Assembly: GCA_017983495.1 (NCBI GenBank)
Contig: JAGOBH010000001.1
Span: forward strand, 496,001 to 560,000
Direction of reading: 5' to 3'
DNA: 64,000 nt
Source: Pyrinomonadaceae bacterium
Lineage (GTDB): Bacteria; Acidobacteriota; Blastocatellia; Pyrinomonadales; Pyrinomonadaceae
Below are positions 7,484 through 17,805 of the stretch, piece by piece. Made by a program: the position numbers and the translations under genes. Each line of letters opens with the position of its first letter. The first letter of the stretch is position 1. The notes beneath the pieces are model-generated. The model was not told where the DNA came from. It was given only the letters and a program-made list of their open reading frames with translations, and did no database searches.

Positions 7484-9397
7484 TTACGAAAGCAGATCGG
7501 CGAGCATTGTAAGCAGGGTTTCGGCCGAGTAGGGTTTCGTCAGAAATGCGTCCACATTCATATTCCGAAGTTCGGCGGACTGTCCGGCGCTTGCCAGGCC
7601 GCTCATCGCAATTACCTTGACCTCCGGATCGATCTTCTTCAGAGCTCTGATGAGGGCCGCACCATCCATATACGGCATCGCCATGTCCGTTAATACGGCG
7701 GCGATCTCGGATCCGCGTTGGGCGAATGCGGCTAACGCGTCCGTTCCGTCCGATGCTGTAATCGTCCGATAGCCGAATTTTTGCAGTGTTGCTTCGGCAA
7801 CCACACGGATATTTTCTTCGTCATCGACAACGAGTATCAGTTCGCCGTTGCCTCGCGGTAACGTGTTGACCGGTGCCGGTTCAGCCTCGACCCGACCGGT
7901 ATCGGCAGACGGGAAGTAGATCGAAAACCGTGTGCCGCGTTTAGGCTCGCTGTAGACATTGATAAAACCGCCATGGCTCTTGACGATGGTGAGCGTGGTC
8001 GAAAGCCCGAGACCGGTACCCTTGCCGATCTCTTTGGTCGTAAAGAACGGGTCGAAGATGCGGTTGACGACCTCGGGAGCCATGCCCGTACCCGTGTCGC
8101 TGATGGACAAGAACACGTAGTTGCCGGGCTCGGCGTCCATGTTCATTCGGGCGTAGTTTTCGTCCACCGCTACATTCTTAGCAGTGATCTTAATGGATCC
8201 ACCGGTCGGCATCGCATCGCGGGCATTGATGCAGATATTCATCAGCACCTGATGGATCTGTGTCGGGTCGGCGGCGATCGTCCAGAGTTCGGGATCGATA
8301 TCAAATTTGACGTCGATCGAACGCGGCAGCGTTTCCTTGAGCACGCTGACGAGATCTTTGATAATGTGCTTGAGCTGAACCGGGATCCGCTCGCCTGACA
8401 TTCCGCGGGCAAACGTCAGCACCTGCTTGATCAGATCTGCCCCGCGATCCGAGTTTTCGCGGATCATCGACAGCCAGCGAGCATTTTCGGGATCAGTATT
8501 GTTTAGCTGCAGCATCTCGACCGACATCAGGATCGGCGACAAAATGTTGTTGAGGTCGTGAGCTATCCCGCCGGCGAGCGTTCCGATCGACTCCATTCGC
8601 TGCGCCCGCAAAAGATGCTCCTCGGCGCGTTTTTTCTCGCTGATATCAGTGTTCGTTATCAGGATATAGTCGGGCTGGTTACGTTCATTGCGAACCAGCG
8701 TCCAGCGACTCTCGACCGAAATTGTCGAACCGGAGCGTGTTAACTGGCGAGCCTCGGTCTTCCATTCGTCGTTCTTCTCCATGGCGGCCTTAGCCTCGGT
8801 CAAATGAGCACGGTCGCCGCCGCAGATCAGATCGCACAAATTGCGGCCCAGCACGTCGTTTAGCGTCCAGCCGTAAATGCGTTCGGCACCCTTGTTCCAG
8901 TACAAGATCTGATTGTTTAGATCGCATACAAGGATGGCATCCTGAGCTTTGTCGAGCAGCGACGCCTGTTGGCGGATGCGGTCTTCGCCGCGTTTCCGTT
9001 CGGTGATGTCATAGCGGACCGAAACGTATTGAAACGGTTTACCGTCCTCATCGAGAAACGGTACGATGGTCGTGTCGACCCAATAGATCGAGCCGTCTTT
9101 GGCACGATTGCGCAGTTCCCCATGCCAGACATTGCCCTTGGCGATCGTCGTCCAGATGTTTCGAATAAATTCCTTTGGATGAAAGCCGCTGTTGATTATT
9201 CGGTGATCCTGACCAAGCAGTTCATCTCGTGAATAACGGGAGATCTGGACAAATTTGTCGTTGACGTATGTGATCGACCCGCGTTGGTCGGTAATGGCGA
9301 CAATGGCGGACTGGTCGAGCGCGAACTTGAGGTCCTCGAGCTCCTTATGTGGCCCTGGACTCAATTCCACGTCGGATGTGTTTACTTCTAGATCCAA
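7484..9397 (-). CDS. Hybrid sensor histidine kinase (PAS-PAS-HisKA-HATPase-REC)
   Basis: 637 residues, no transmembrane helix, so cytoplasmic. Two PAS domains with PAC extensions span about residues 22-135 and 145-258. The HisKA helix carries the phospho-acceptor His near 280 ([13 protein letters not shown]). The ATPase domain has an N box ([11 protein letters not shown]), a DTGTGM G1 box and a [10 protein letters not shown]2 box. A receiver domain at the C-terminus has the acceptor Asp at 571 (LTDMAMP) and Lys in LTKPYS. PAS domains point to a redox, haem, flavin or ligand signal. It lies 8 bp downstream of the NtrC-type regulator gene and is its likely partner. Confidence 0.93.
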   Translation of the reverse strand: MDLEVNTSDVELSPGPHKELEDLKFALDQSAIVAITDQRGSITYVNDKFVQISRYSRDELLGQDHRIINSGFHPKEFIRNIWTTIAKGNVWHGELRNRAKDGSIYWVDTTIVPFLDEDGKPFQYVSVRYDITERKRGEDRIRQQASLLDKAQDAILVCDLNNQILYWNKGAERIYGWTLNDVLGRNLCDLICGGDRAHLTEAKAAMEKNDEWKTEARQLTRSGSTISVESRWTLVRNERNQPDYILITNTDISEKKRAEEHLLRAQRMESIGTLAGGIAHDLNNILSPILMSVEMLQLNNTDPENARWLSMIRENSDRGADLIKQVLTFARGMSGERIPVQLKHIIKDLVSVLKETLPRSIDVKFDIDPELWTIAADPTQIHQVLMNICINARDAMPTGGSIKITAKNVAVDENYARMNMDAEPGNYVFLSISDTGTGMAPEVVNRIFDPFFTTKEIGKGTGLGLSTTLTIVKSHGGFINVYSEPKRGTRFSIYFPSADTGRVEAEPAPVNTLPRGNGELILVVDDEENIRVVAEATLQKFGYRTITASDGTDALAAFAQRGSEIAAVLTDMAMPYMDGAALIRALKKIDPEVKVIAMSGLASAGQSAELRNMNVDAFLTKPYSAETLLTMLADLLS

Positions 9398-9405
9398 TTC
9401 AAAAG

Positions 9406-10806
9406 CTATTCCTGGTCTTCGGCCGCCGCGTCGAGGCCGGCCTTGCGTAATTTGTACCGCAGCTGGTCACGCGAGATGTCGAGCAGCTTGGCGGCACGTG
9501 TCAGATTGCCGCCCGTTCGTTCGATCGCCTGTCGAGCGAGTTCAAATTCTACAGTTTCGAGCGGAATTCCGTTTGGCGGCAAAACGATACCTGAGGTTCC
9601 ACTGCTCTCGAGCGGAGCGTCGATAAGCATGTCGGCCGGCAAGTGCGTTGCAGTTACGACCTCTCCGTCTTCGAGTATTGACGCTCGTTCTATGACGTTT
9701 CTCAGTTCACGAACGTTGCCACTCCAACGGTAGTGGCGAAATATTGCTGCCACATCGCCGGACAGACCGGTCAACGGCTTGCCGCGTCGTTTGAGGTTGA
9801 CCCGATCGATGTAATAACGCGCCAGCTCGAGAATGTCGTCGCCCCGGTCGCGCAGCGGCGGAATGTCGACTTGGATGACCGATAAACGGAAATACAGGTC
9901 GAGGCGAAAATTGCCCTGCTCACTCTCTTTCTTTAGGTCGCGGTTCGATGCCGCCACGATGCGGGCGTTGAGGTTGATGTCCTTGAGGCCGCCAACTCTA
10001 CGATAATTACCTTCTTCAAGCACGCGCAAAAGCTTGGCCTGAAGCGACAGTTCCATCTCGCCGATCTCGTCCAAAAAGATCGTACCGCCATGTGCCTGTT
10101 CGAAAAGCCCCTCTTTTCGCTGTTTGGCGTCAGTGAACGCACCCTTTTCGTAACCGAACAGCTCTGATTCGATCAGGTTTGCCGGCAGAGCCGCACAGTT
10201 GATGGCAAGGTAAGGTGCCTCGGCACGCTCGGACGCAAAGTGTATCGCACGGGCAAACAGATCTTTGCCGGTGCCGGTCTCGCCATTGAGCAGGATCGAA
10301 GCAACGTCCGAGATGGCAACGCGTCGGCCGAGTTCCTTGGCTTTTTCCATTGCATCGGAATTGCCGATGATCTCGTCAAAGCTAAACCCGCGGGCACGCT
10401 CGAGCCGGACTTGTTTGACCTCGCGACGCAGTTGGCGTGTTTCAACGGCGTTGCGGAGGGTAACACGCAATTCCTCAAGCCTCACAGGCTTTCCGATAAA
10501 ATCGTGAGCGCCGCCGCGAAGAGCCGCGACTGTGTTGCCGACGTCCACATTGCCGGTGATCATCACGGCGATCGTATCAGGACTGGCTTCCTTGATACTG
10601 TTGAGAACATCGATCCCTGATCCGTCCGGCAGGTCGATATCGAGAAGGACGATCGGGGGTTCCTCATCCGCAAAGACCTTTTTGGCCGTCTCCACCGACT
10701 CGGCCTCGACGGTCTCGTAATTCCAGGATCGCAGAGCCTCGCCGAGGGCCATGCGTATGAATCGGTCGTCATCGACGATGAGTATTTTGCCGTTTGATTC
10801 TGACAT
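9406..10806 (-). CDS. NtrC-family sigma-54-dependent response regulator
   Basis: 466 residues. Receiver domain at 6-120 with acceptor Asp56 ([12 protein letters not shown]) and acidic pocket D12-D14. The AAA+ activator domain (about 145-375) has Walker A GETGTGKD and Walker [12 protein letters not shown]. The sigma-54 contact loop reads GAFTDA rather than GAFTGA, a variant found in other activators. The Fis-type DNA-binding domain is at the C-terminus ([24 protein letters not shown]). It precedes and is co-transcribed with the hybrid kinase. It is the obvious candidate activator of the sigma-54 promoters on both sides and elsewhere in the window, probably through the GCG-N8-CGC motif; that link is inference. 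Confidence 0.95.
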   Translation of the reverse strand: MSESNGKILIVDDDRFIRMALGEALRSWNYETVEAESVETAKKVFADEEPPIVLLDIDLPDGSGIDVLNSIKEASPDTIAVMITGNVDVGNTVAALRGGAHDFIGKPVRLEELRVTLRNAVETRQLRREVKQVRLERARGFSFDEIIGNSDAMEKAKELGRRVAISDVASILLNGETGTGKDLFARAIHFASERAEAPYLAINCAALPANLIESELFGYEKGAFTDAKQRKEGLFEQAHGGTIFLDEIGEMELSLQAKLLRVLEEGNYRRVGGLKDINLNARIVAASNRDLKKESEQGNFRLDLYFRLSVIQVDIPPLRDRGDDILELARYYIDRVNLKRRGKPLTGLSGDVAAIFRHYRWSGNVRELRNVIERASILEDGEVVTATHLPADMLIDAPLESSGTSGIVLPPNGIPLETVEFELARQAIERTGGNLTRAAKLLDISRDQLRYKLRKAGLDAAAEDQE

Positions 10807-10870
10807 AGTCGCTCAATTTGTCTTCAAACAATGATTATATGCGATTGGGCACTGAATACTTAAAGCTATT

Positions 10871-10890
10871 GGTGCGAAAAAATCCGCACC
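10871..10890. promoter_or_regulatory. Candidate activator-binding palindrome upstream of usp
   Basis: GGTGCG-AAAAAATC-CGCACC, a 6-bp-arm palindrome centred about 70 bp upstream of the -24 element at 10950. A second palindrome, TGCTGT-TTTT-ACAGCA (10926-10941), lies immediately upstream of the promoter. Confidence 0.5.
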
Positions 10891-10949
10891 GAAACGCAGT
10901 TTTACCCGATTAGAAGCCTTCGAAGTGCTGTTTTTACAGCATTTGCACT

Positions 10950-10965
10950 TGGCACGGGCGTTGCA
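10950..10965 (+). promoter_or_regulatory. Sigma-54 promoter of the two-domain universal stress protein
   Basis: TGGCAC GGGCG TTGCA, a perfect consensus. Predicted transcription start is near 10976, which lies downstream of the first in-frame ATG (10972) and therefore argues for the start at 11005. Confidence 0.85.
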
Positions 10966-11004
10966 ATAGCGATGGCGTCAAGACAACGAGATGACGAAAA
11001 AACT

Positions 11005-11943
11005 ATGAAAATACTCATTGCCTATGACGGTTCGCGGAGTTCCGATTCGGCTCTCGACGATCTGGAACGTGCCGGTTTGCCGAAGACAGGTGACGCTCTC
11101 GTCGTGACCGTGGCCGAAGTTTGGCTGCCGCCGCCCGGGAGCGATAATGGCAATGGGGATACGCCCGACTTTATAAAGGACATAGTCCGAAAACACCGCG
11201 AAAAGGGCGAACGATGGCTGGCGGCCGCTGAGATGATGGCACGCCATGCACAAGAGCGACTGCGCAACATATTGCCGGACTGGAACATAAATTCAAAGGC
11301 AACATATGGTTCGCCTGCTTGGGAAATATTGACCGCGGCGGATGAATTTGAGCCGGACCTGATCATTATCGGCTCACACGGACACTCGGCGATCAGCCGC
11401 TTTGTCCTCGGGAGTATTTCACAGAAAGTACTGACCGAGTCCGAATCTTCCGTACGCGTTGCTCGCGGCCGTGTCGAGGTCGATCCGACACCGCTCCGAT
11501 TGATAATCGGGTTTGACGGTTCCGAAGGAGCACGTGCCGCAGTGGATGCGGTACTGAATCGATCATGGCCGAAAGGGACTGAGGTACGTCTTGTCGCTGC
11601 TACCGACTCTATCGTTCCGACGGCCATCGGCAGGTTCATCCCGCCTGTCGCCGATTGGGCCGAAGAGGAACTCCGGGCCGAATACAAATGGGTCGCTGAT
11701 CTTGCTGAGACGGCCGCCCGCTCACTAACCAAGGCCGGTCTTAAGGTCCTGACGCGGATAGTCGAGGGCAACCCCAATTACATCCTCGTCCACGAAGCTG
11801 AAAACTGGAACGCTGACGCTATCTTCGTCGGGGCTAACGCCTTTGGCAGCCGTATCGAACGATTTCTGCTTGGCAGCACATCGGCCGCTGTCGCAGCCCG
11901 CTCACACTGCTCTGTCGAGGTCGTCCGCCGCCGTAAAGACTAG
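11005..11943 (+). CDS. Tandem-domain universal stress protein
   Basis: 312 residues from the ATG at 11005. The longer frame from 10972 is rejected because the sigma-54 promoter would start transcription at about 10976. Two UspA domains: the first begins [17 protein letters not shown] and ends with an ATP-loop [15 protein letters not shown]; the second begins [17 protein letters not shown] and ends [16 protein letters not shown]. Both retain the glycine-rich nucleotide loop. It is divergent from the NtrC-type regulator gene and the closest target of that regulator. A role in surviving energy or redox stress is inferred from family and context. Confidence 0.9.
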   Translation: MKILIAYDGSRSSDSALDDLERAGLPKTGDALVVTVAEVWLPPPGSDNGNGDTPDFIKDIVRKHREKGERWLAAAEMMARHAQERLRNILPDWNINSKATYGSPAWEILTAADEFEPDLIIIGSHGHSAISRFVLGSISQKVLTESESSVRVARGRVEVDPTPLRLIIGFDGSEGARAAVDAVLNRSWPKGTEVRLVAATDSIVPTAIGRFIPPVADWAEEELRAEYKWVADLAETAARSLTKAGLKVLTRIVEGNPNYILVHEAENWNADAIFVGANAFGSRIERFLLGSTSAAVAARSHCSVEVVRRRKD

Positions 11944-12240
11944 TTCACTTTATCCCCTCCCGCCTTCAGTTACTCAAACACTACATCATCTAAAAGCCTC
12001 AGGCCGGTCACCGGCCGCGCCCTAGAACCCCAATAAATATGGGCTTGTCCCGTTGTCCCCGTAAGTTCCCACGTCTGACAACGGGCAATGAACAACGATC
12101 AACCTGCCACCCTCCATTTTATCATTTGTGTCAAGGATAAATTTGTATTGCAAATATGCGATGAGCTGCGGAGCCTGATGCGAATGCAAAAAGAAGGGTG
12201 CCGGGGCACCCTTCCTAAATTTTAACCGTGATCAATGTTG
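11944..12240. other. Intergenic region with hairpins, no gene seen
   Basis: About 300 bp between convergent genes. A GGCCGG-TCA-CCGGCC hairpin (12002-12016) and a CCCGTTGTC...GACAACGGG inverted repeat (12049-12085), both without T tracts, follow the usp gene. The terminator of the TPR gene is at 12193-12214. Confidence 0.5.
12193..12214 (-). terminator. Terminator of the cytochrome c maturation operon
   Basis: A perfect 10-bp stem GAAGGGTGCC / GGCACCCTTC with a 2-nt loop. The minus strand continues with TTTTTG. Confidence 0.9.
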
Positions 12241-12954
12241 CTACTTCGTTCCTTTTGCTTGAAGGTCTTCTTTCAGTTTGGCGATCGCCGTGTTTTTGGG
12301 GTCAACGCTCTCAAGTTGTGCGAGCGTCGTTGCAGCCTTAGCGGAGTCGCCTTTTTTAGTATAGGCGACGGTAATATTCTGGAGGGTCTGAATGTGGTTA
12401 GGATCGATCTGCAGCGACTGGTTAAATTCCTTGATCGCCTTATCGTAGTCCGGCGGACTGCGGAAGACGTAAGTTAAGCCCAGATCGGTGCGGACATTGA
12501 CGTCATCAGCTTTTTTGGCCAATGCGGCGTTGTACCATTTTTCGGCTTCCTCGTATTTCTCGGCGTCAAAATTTGCATTGCCAAGATGAACGACCACCTC
12601 ACGATCTTCGGGTTTGATCTTGTTTGCCACCAACAGGTAAATGACGGCGTCGCTATACCGACCCGTCTGGTAATAGGCGTCAGCGGCTTTGACCTGTGCG
12701 TCGAAATCGGTTGGCGACGCTTTGGCCTTATCGATCGCCGCCTGCATTTCAGGCGTGATCGTTCCCTGAGTGCCGCCCGGGACCGTGGTTCCAGGTGGAA
12801 CCGCCGGATGGTCCGGCGGCATGTTTGAGTTGAGCCGCATGTCCGCGGTCGGGGCGGTGACGCCCTTTTGGTTGACCGAATTGGCGAACATGAAGCCGAT
12901 TATCAGGCCGGCCAACAGGCCGACCACACCAAAGAGTACATTTTCCTTATTCAT
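12241..12954 (-). CDS. Membrane-anchored TPR protein of the cytochrome c maturation operon
   Basis: 237 residues: one N-terminal transmembrane anchor (about 7-25, VLFGVVGLLAGLIIGFMFA), a Pro/Thr-rich linker, then four to five TPR units from about residue 70 to the end (for example DAVIYLLVANKIKPEDREV, YEEAEKWYNAALAKKADDV). The topology resembles CcmH/NrfG-type assembly factors that hold apocytochromes, but in a system II setting. It starts 6 bp after the CcsA-like stop, so it is the last gene of the resB-ccsA unit. A role presenting apocytochromes to CcsA/ResB is inferred from position only. Confidence 0.8.
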   Translation of the reverse strand: MNKENVLFGVVGLLAGLIIGFMFANSVNQKGVTAPTADMRLNSNMPPDHPAVPPGTTVPGGTQGTITPEMQAAIDKAKASPTDFDAQVKAADAYYQTGRYSDAVIYLLVANKIKPEDREVVVHLGNANFDAEKYEEAEKWYNAALAKKADDVNVRTDLGLTYVFRSPPDYDKAIKEFNQSLQIDPNHIQTLQNITVAYTKKGDSAKAATTLAQLESVDPKNTAIAKLKEDLQAKGTK

Positions 12955-12960
12955 AAAAAA

Positions 12961-14583
12961 CTATGCGTACGAATGAAGCCCCGGCAGCAGGTAGCTGACG
13001 CCCAAGTAAGTAAAGATGACAAATAGGAACGCGACGACGGCAAAGTAAGCCGAGCGGCGTCCACGCCATCCGTATGCGATACGCGAATGCAAAAATCCTG
13101 CGTATGTCAGCCAAGCCACAAGAGCTCCGACCTCTTTAGCGTCCCATCCCCAGTAACGGCCCCACGATTCGTTGGCCCAGACAGCACCGGTGATGAGCAG
13201 CAAAGCAAGGCCCGCAAAGGTCACGCCGGCCAGCTTATACATCAGTCCGTCAAGCGTGTCTGCCGATGGCAACATGGTGCGGATCTTTTCGGTATTGATA
13301 CCGAAAAGTACGATAAAGAACGTGCCGGTGAACGCCGTGATCAGAGCTGCGAGCTCGACCGGGTTGGCGTTGAGGCTGAGATGCAAGTTTGAGCCATTCT
13401 CCAAGATCCACCTATTGGCGATGTCGTAGAGTTGCTGCTGGCTCATCATATTGATCTGAGCCTGCGGCATATCCTGCTGCTGCAGCATCCACGCACCAAA
13501 TTTCGCGTATTGCGTCTGGCTGATCGAGGCGACCACGTTCTGCATCGACTTGAGCTGATAAACCAGCATTGCGACGCCGGCACCTTGCAGGGCAAGTGCG
13601 CCGTACAGAAATCGGTTGGCCCATTTCCGAGCGTTGCCGTCGTTATTAGATGTATAAAGGGTGTACCCGACCGAGGCAGCGACGAGTAATGCGGCGGCGG
13701 CTACGATCAGCCATCCGACGTACGGAATGTCAGCCCGCAGGCCGAGGGCCATACGCGACGTGCCGACAAACGTCGACGCAGTGTATGTGCCGAATGTTGC
13801 CGGAGCAAACACGCTGAACTTACTAATTGTGATAAAGACGCCGAGGGCAAAGATGCTTGTCCAAATGGCCATCTTTTCGACCTTGAGGCCGTCTTTGAGC
13901 AGGTACAGGACCGCGACCGCAAAGCAGACGAGGGCGATACCGTAGCTCAAGCTGGCGATACCGACATGGATCGGACGCCAGTATGAATCGAGCACCGGCG
14001 GCAGGTCGATCAGCTCGCTGCCGATAAACCGGGCGAGAACGAGAATGATCGCCGAGAGCGGCAACGACAGAGCTGCGACGATTTGAAATTGGTTCCTGCG
14101 CATGACGACCAGCGTCGTGATGCCCGCTCCGAATGCAAACGCCAGGCTCAGGTCATATAGATTTGCGAACGGTACGTAGCGGAACAACCACGGCATTTCT
14201 GCCGCGCTTGAACCCTGGCTGTTAAAGATGGCAAGTTCGCGGTCATATGCGGCGACCCATCGTACCAACCAGCTAGAAAGGTTAAAGAACACGCCGAACA
14301 TTGCCGTCCACATGCCGAGCTTTTCGGCGAAACGGAACGGGGCGTAGAGATTTGTTAGATAAAAAACGGCAGCGATAAGATATGACGCCAGAGCGAGCAT
14401 CATCAACGCTCCGTCGGTTATAAATCGTTCGCCGCCCATATTGATCCTAAGTGCGACCAGGGCAAACGAACCGAAGATTGCGAACGCCGCCGGCCCGTAT
14501 GACCAAAGCGTCGACGTTTCCTTTGACGCATCAGTCTTTGCGTCGGACATAATGACTGGTTGTTTTAATACTTCCTGACTCAT
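12961..14583 (-). CDS. ccsA: CcsA/CcsB-type cytochrome c synthase subunit (system II)
   Basis: 540 residues, about a dozen transmembrane helices. The haem-handling signature WGRYWGWDAKE, the tryptophan-rich WWD motif of the haem-handling family, lies in the C-terminal third, followed by LVAWLTYAGFLHSRI. With ResB it would transfer haem across the inner membrane and ligate it to CxxCH motifs. GGGGATAG precedes the ATG. The N-terminal half contains extra helices and a periplasmic insertion (QYAKFGAWMLQQQDM) not typical of the shortest family members. The operon lies next to a cluster with more than 40 CxxCH motifs, its evident clients. Confidence 0.9.
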   Translation of the reverse strand: MSQEVLKQPVIMSDAKTDASKETSTLWSYGPAAFAIFGSFALVALRINMGGERFITDGALMMLALASYLIAAVFYLTNLYAPFRFAEKLGMWTAMFGVFFNLSSWLVRWVAAYDRELAIFNSQGSSAAEMPWLFRYVPFANLYDLSLAFAFGAGITTLVVMRRNQFQIVAALSLPLSAIILVLARFIGSELIDLPPVLDSYWRPIHVGIASLSYGIALVCFAVAVLYLLKDGLKVEKMAIWTSIFALGVFITISKFSVFAPATFGTYTASTFVGTSRMALGLRADIPYVGWLIVAAAALLVAASVGYTLYTSNNDGNARKWANRFLYGALALQGAGVAMLVYQLKSMQNVVASISQTQYAKFGAWMLQQQDMPQAQINMMSQQQLYDIANRWILENGSNLHLSLNANPVELAALITAFTGTFFIVLFGINTEKIRTMLPSADTLDGLMYKLAGVTFAGLALLLITGAVWANESWGRYWGWDAKEVGALVAWLTYAGFLHSRIAYGWRGRRSAYFAVVAFLFVIFTYLGVSYLLPGLHSYA

Positions 14584-14666
14584 ATATCTATCCCCTGTTG
14601 TAATAAAGCCCGGGCCGCTTTGCGCCGCGTGCGGGGATGCGGCCCGGGTCTTAGGTTAACAAACGA

Positions 14667-16118
14667 CTATTTGACGAATGCACCGGCTACAGCAGTATCA
14701 GTGCTGAGGCCGAAGTTAACAACGCTCATGCTGCCTGTGCCGCTCAAACGCTCGTACCAAACGCCATTTCGGTAGACGGCGGCATCGGTTTTGCCGTCAC
14801 CGTCGTAATCAGCCGGCACCAGTGTGTCGGTAGCGAGGCCCCAGTTGATGAAGGCCGTTTGTGAATTGGAGCTTTGTTTAATATACCAAACACCGCTCCT
14901 GAATACAGCAATATCCGTCTTCGCGTCACCGTCATAGTCGGCCGGGACGAACTTATCCGACGCATTGCCCCAGTTTTCGAAGCGGATCGATCCGTTCGAA
15001 CTTTGCGAAATGTACCAGACGCCGTTTGAAGGCCTGAACACGGCCGGATCCATTTTGCCGTCGCCGTCAAAATCACCACGCATTGCCTTGTCGCCGCTCA
15101 CTCCCCAAGGACGATAGGTGACATTGCCGCTCGGGTTATTTAGCGAGCCACGGAAATAAATATACGCCTGCGGACCTCCGCCGGGACCACGGTGTACAGC
15201 CGGATCGGCCTTACCGTCGCCATCCCAGTCACCGACTATTGTCGGATCGTCGCCCGTCTGTCCGAACCTCTCGATACGCATCGTATTGGTCGAACTCTGA
15301 AGAATGTAAAATCCGGCTACGGTCGCTACATCTTCACGCCAAATGGCCACATCTGCTTTGTCGTCACCGTCATAATCGGCCGGTGCCAACTTGTCGGTCG
15401 CGAGCCCCCATTGGACAGCGGTGAAGCCGGCGGTGCTGCGGTTAATATACCAGAAACCGTTGGATCCGCGATAAATGCTCGGGTCGGCTTTGCCGTCCGC
15501 GTCAAAATCGGTAAATCCGTGATGAATGACCACGGCCTGTGCCGGCGTCATGACTTTCGAAGCAAGGTAGGTTTGATCACCGCTCTCGCTGCCGTCGTTA
15601 TCACCGTGGAGACCGGCAGCGTAGAATGTGACATTGCCGACGTTGGTTGCGGGTGCGGTCCAGTTAAAGGTCCACGTGGAACCGCCGGTTGTGTTGGGAA
15701 ACGTTCCGGCCAAGGTCTGAGTCGCATAGGTCTTGGTACCTGATACCCGGAGACGCGTATTTGCGTTCACATTGACCAGAGTTCCGGCCATATTCGCTCC
15801 GTTGAGCGGAATTAGTTCGAATCCCCAGTTTGTGCGGGATGTATCGGTCGTGACATTTTGCACCTGGATCTGATATGTCTGTCCCGGTGTATATGTTGCC
15901 GGTGCAATTATGCTTACTTGCCCGGAACCTGAATTTTGGTTATGACACGATGTACAGGTTGATTCTCCCGGAGCTCCGGTCCTGCCTGTCGGTGCTCCAC
16001 CCTCTGAAGCATGAGATGTAGTAACGGCCGTATCGGCAAATGAGAACGCCAAGACTACCAACACTGAAAACGATGCGATCACCATCATTTTCAAATTCTT
16101 TAAACTAAAAAAAGTCAT
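14667..16118 (-). CDS. Secreted FG-GAP/VCBS repeat protein with a Reeler-like domain and one CxxCH motif
   Basis: 483 residues. Signal peptide (about 1-38), then a single haem-binding motif CTSCHNQ near residue 57. A beta-sandwich (about 65-200) resembles Reeler/choice-of-anchor domains. At least five FG-GAP repeats follow, with calcium-binding DxDGDGKxD loops (for example DYDGDAKTDIAVFR). The repeats should form a beta-propeller. GGAGGATAAG overlaps the resB stop, showing tight coupling in the maturation operon. A cell-surface or extracellular monohaem protein is likely; its place between resB and ccsA is unusual. Confidence 0.85.
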   Translation of the reverse strand: MTFFSLKNLKMMVIASFSVLVVLAFSFADTAVTTSHASEGGAPTGRTGAPGESTCTSCHNQNSGSGQVSIIAPATYTPGQTYQIQVQNVTTDTSRTNWGFELIPLNGANMAGTLVNVNANTRLRVSGTKTYATQTLAGTFPNTTGGSTWTFNWTAPATNVGNVTFYAAGLHGDNDGSESGDQTYLASKVMTPAQAVVIHHGFTDFDADGKADPSIYRGSNGFWYINRSTAGFTAVQWGLATDKLAPADYDGDDKADVAIWREDVATVAGFYILQSSTNTMRIERFGQTGDDPTIVGDWDGDGKADPAVHRGPGGGPQAYIYFRGSLNNPSGNVTYRPWGVSGDKAMRGDFDGDGKMDPAVFRPSNGVWYISQSSNGSIRFENWGNASDKFVPADYDGDAKTDIAVFRSGVWYIKQSSNSQTAFINWGLATDTLVPADYDGDGKTDAAVYRNGVWYERLSGTGSMSVVNFGLSTDTAVAGAFVK

Positions 16119-16136
16119 TTTGCTTATCCTCCAAAG

Positions 16137-17642
16137 TTACTTCTGCTGTTGGATAGCCAATTCTCCAGTAAAGCGTTTGAATTTTTCGTCAAACGCGGAA
16201 AGACTGCGGTTAGTGTTGCCTCCTAAGACAATGTTGTGAACCCGATCGCCGGTAGCCTCAATTGCCGCCCACACCCTTTGGTGTGAAAAGAAAAATACGG
16301 CACACAGCGCAGCGCACAACAAAATGAATCCGACGTAGACCACCGTAGCTCCCGGATCACGTTGGACCGAAAGGATGTGTTGGTCTGCGACTTTTTCAAA
16401 ATCGATAAGTTGAAATGTATATCCGCCGACCGGCTTGCTTGCGACAGGAATATTGGCCATTTGCGGGCCAAACGCGTAAGCGACCTGTGGGGTAGCGGCT
16501 CCAGGCTGTGAGATCTGCAAGACAGCTGCCGGATTTGGATACTCTGATGTGTCTTCGTTAGGGTCTTCGTTCCCTATACGAAAGTTTCCACGAAACTCTT
16601 TGAATTTGACTTGGGTGCCGTCGGGCAGCGAAGTTGTGCCTGCACGCGGCATCGAAAACTGGATCGGTTCACCGCCCGCAGCCGGTTTAGCAACGACGGT
16701 GATGTTGCGGGCCCGGCCGATCGGTGTAAAGCTGGCCTGAAAGAACCGGTAGCCGCGATAATCGTACGGGCGGTTCATCTGGACCATCGCCTCGTGTGTA
16801 CCGTATTCATCGGTGATCGTAAATCTCGTGATCCAGTCGATTGTGTTCATCGCCGAGATCGATCCGTCCTTTTTAATAAGCTTTTGCTGCAGGTCGATAG
16901 TGGCGACATCGAACGGAACCTTTTTGGCAACTTCGGTCGTCTTGTCGAGATCGACAGAGGTCTCGTACATAAGGTTGGTCGTCTCGCCCATGGTCAACGG
17001 CATCTGGCCGGTGTTGCCAAACCACGACGTCATAAAGCCGCCGACAAATATTGTCAGCAGGCCAACGTGAACTGCGTAAGCGCCGAATCGGTTCCAGAGA
17101 CCCCTTTGTCCCAATAAATAAGTGATGCCGTTCTTTTCGGTGACGTTCACCTTTTTCCAGCCGTTGCTCTTCATCTTGGCGGTGATCTCGGAAGCAACCT
17201 CGCCGGTGGAACCGGTCATTTTGAGCTCTGCCGTCTGAGGTTGCTCGCGAAGCCAGCGGACCGGAACCGTGTAATGCGGCTTAGAAGCGAAAAGCCACGT
17301 TTTCGGAAAACGGTCGATCGAGGCAAGAATGATATTCAGCGACAGGACGGCGAGTAGCAGATTGAAATACCAAACGTGGTATATATCAAAGAGCCCGAGC
17401 CTGCCGTAAACGAGCCGCTGAGCAGGCGTCAATTCAGCAAAATACCGATCGAACCCGGATACGTTCTGCTGCATGACGATCATTCCGATGAAACAAGCCA
17501 ATGCAAGCAGCACAAGCAATGTTACGCCGAACCGGACCGATGAAATGAACTTGAGAAAGCGTGTCGGTATTGACTGGCCGGAGCCTCTCTTGACCGTCGC
17601 AGAACTATTACCTTGATTTACAGCTTGTTCGATTGTTGACAT
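16137..17642 (-). CDS. resB: ResB-like cytochrome c biogenesis protein (system II)
   Basis: 501 residues from the ATG at 17642; the upstream TTG-initiated extension is not convincing. Three N-terminal transmembrane helices (FGVTLLVLLALACFIGMIVM; YFNLLLAVLSLNIILASI; AVHVGLLTIFVGGFMTSW), a large periplasmic domain (about 200-420) and a C-terminal helix (YVGFILLCAALCAVFFF) are the ResB/Ccs1 layout. ResB pairs with CcsA to reduce and position apocytochromes for haem attachment. It is the first gene of the four-gene unit and is divergent from the nonahaem cytochrome gene, with which it shares a 276-bp control region. Confidence 0.9.
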   Translation of the reverse strand: MSTIEQAVNQGNSSATVKRGSGQSIPTRFLKFISSVRFGVTLLVLLALACFIGMIVMQQNVSGFDRYFAELTPAQRLVYGRLGLFDIYHVWYFNLLLAVLSLNIILASIDRFPKTWLFASKPHYTVPVRWLREQPQTAELKMTGSTGEVASEITAKMKSNGWKKVNVTEKNGITYLLGQRGLWNRFGAYAVHVGLLTIFVGGFMTSWFGNTGQMPLTMGETTNLMYETSVDLDKTTEVAKKVPFDVATIDLQQKLIKKDGSISAMNTIDWITRFTITDEYGTHEAMVQMNRPYDYRGYRFFQASFTPIGRARNITVVAKPAAGGEPIQFSMPRAGTTSLPDGTQVKFKEFRGNFRIGNEDPNEDTSEYPNPAAVLQISQPGAATPQVAYAFGPQMANIPVASKPVGGYTFQLIDFEKVADQHILSVQRDPGATVVYVGFILLCAALCAVFFFSHQRVWAAIEATGDRVHNIVLGGNTNRSLSAFDEKFKRFTGELAIQQQK

Positions 17643-17805
17643 AAGGTTAAAAATCTCGTTTCGACAGGTGCAAACACTATGCCTCGGGGGCGGCAAATAG
17701 CGACAGACCTGAAAGGGCTATATAAACTGGTGGTTTCAGCGTTGTTATCAACCATTATGATAGCAGAGGTTTAACTGCTTCGGTGCGAATATTTTTCTGC
17801 AGAGT

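Noticed and set aside
12002..12085. Hairpins after the tandem usp gene as intrinsic terminator
   Set aside because: Stems are good but no T tract follows; recorded only as intergenic content.
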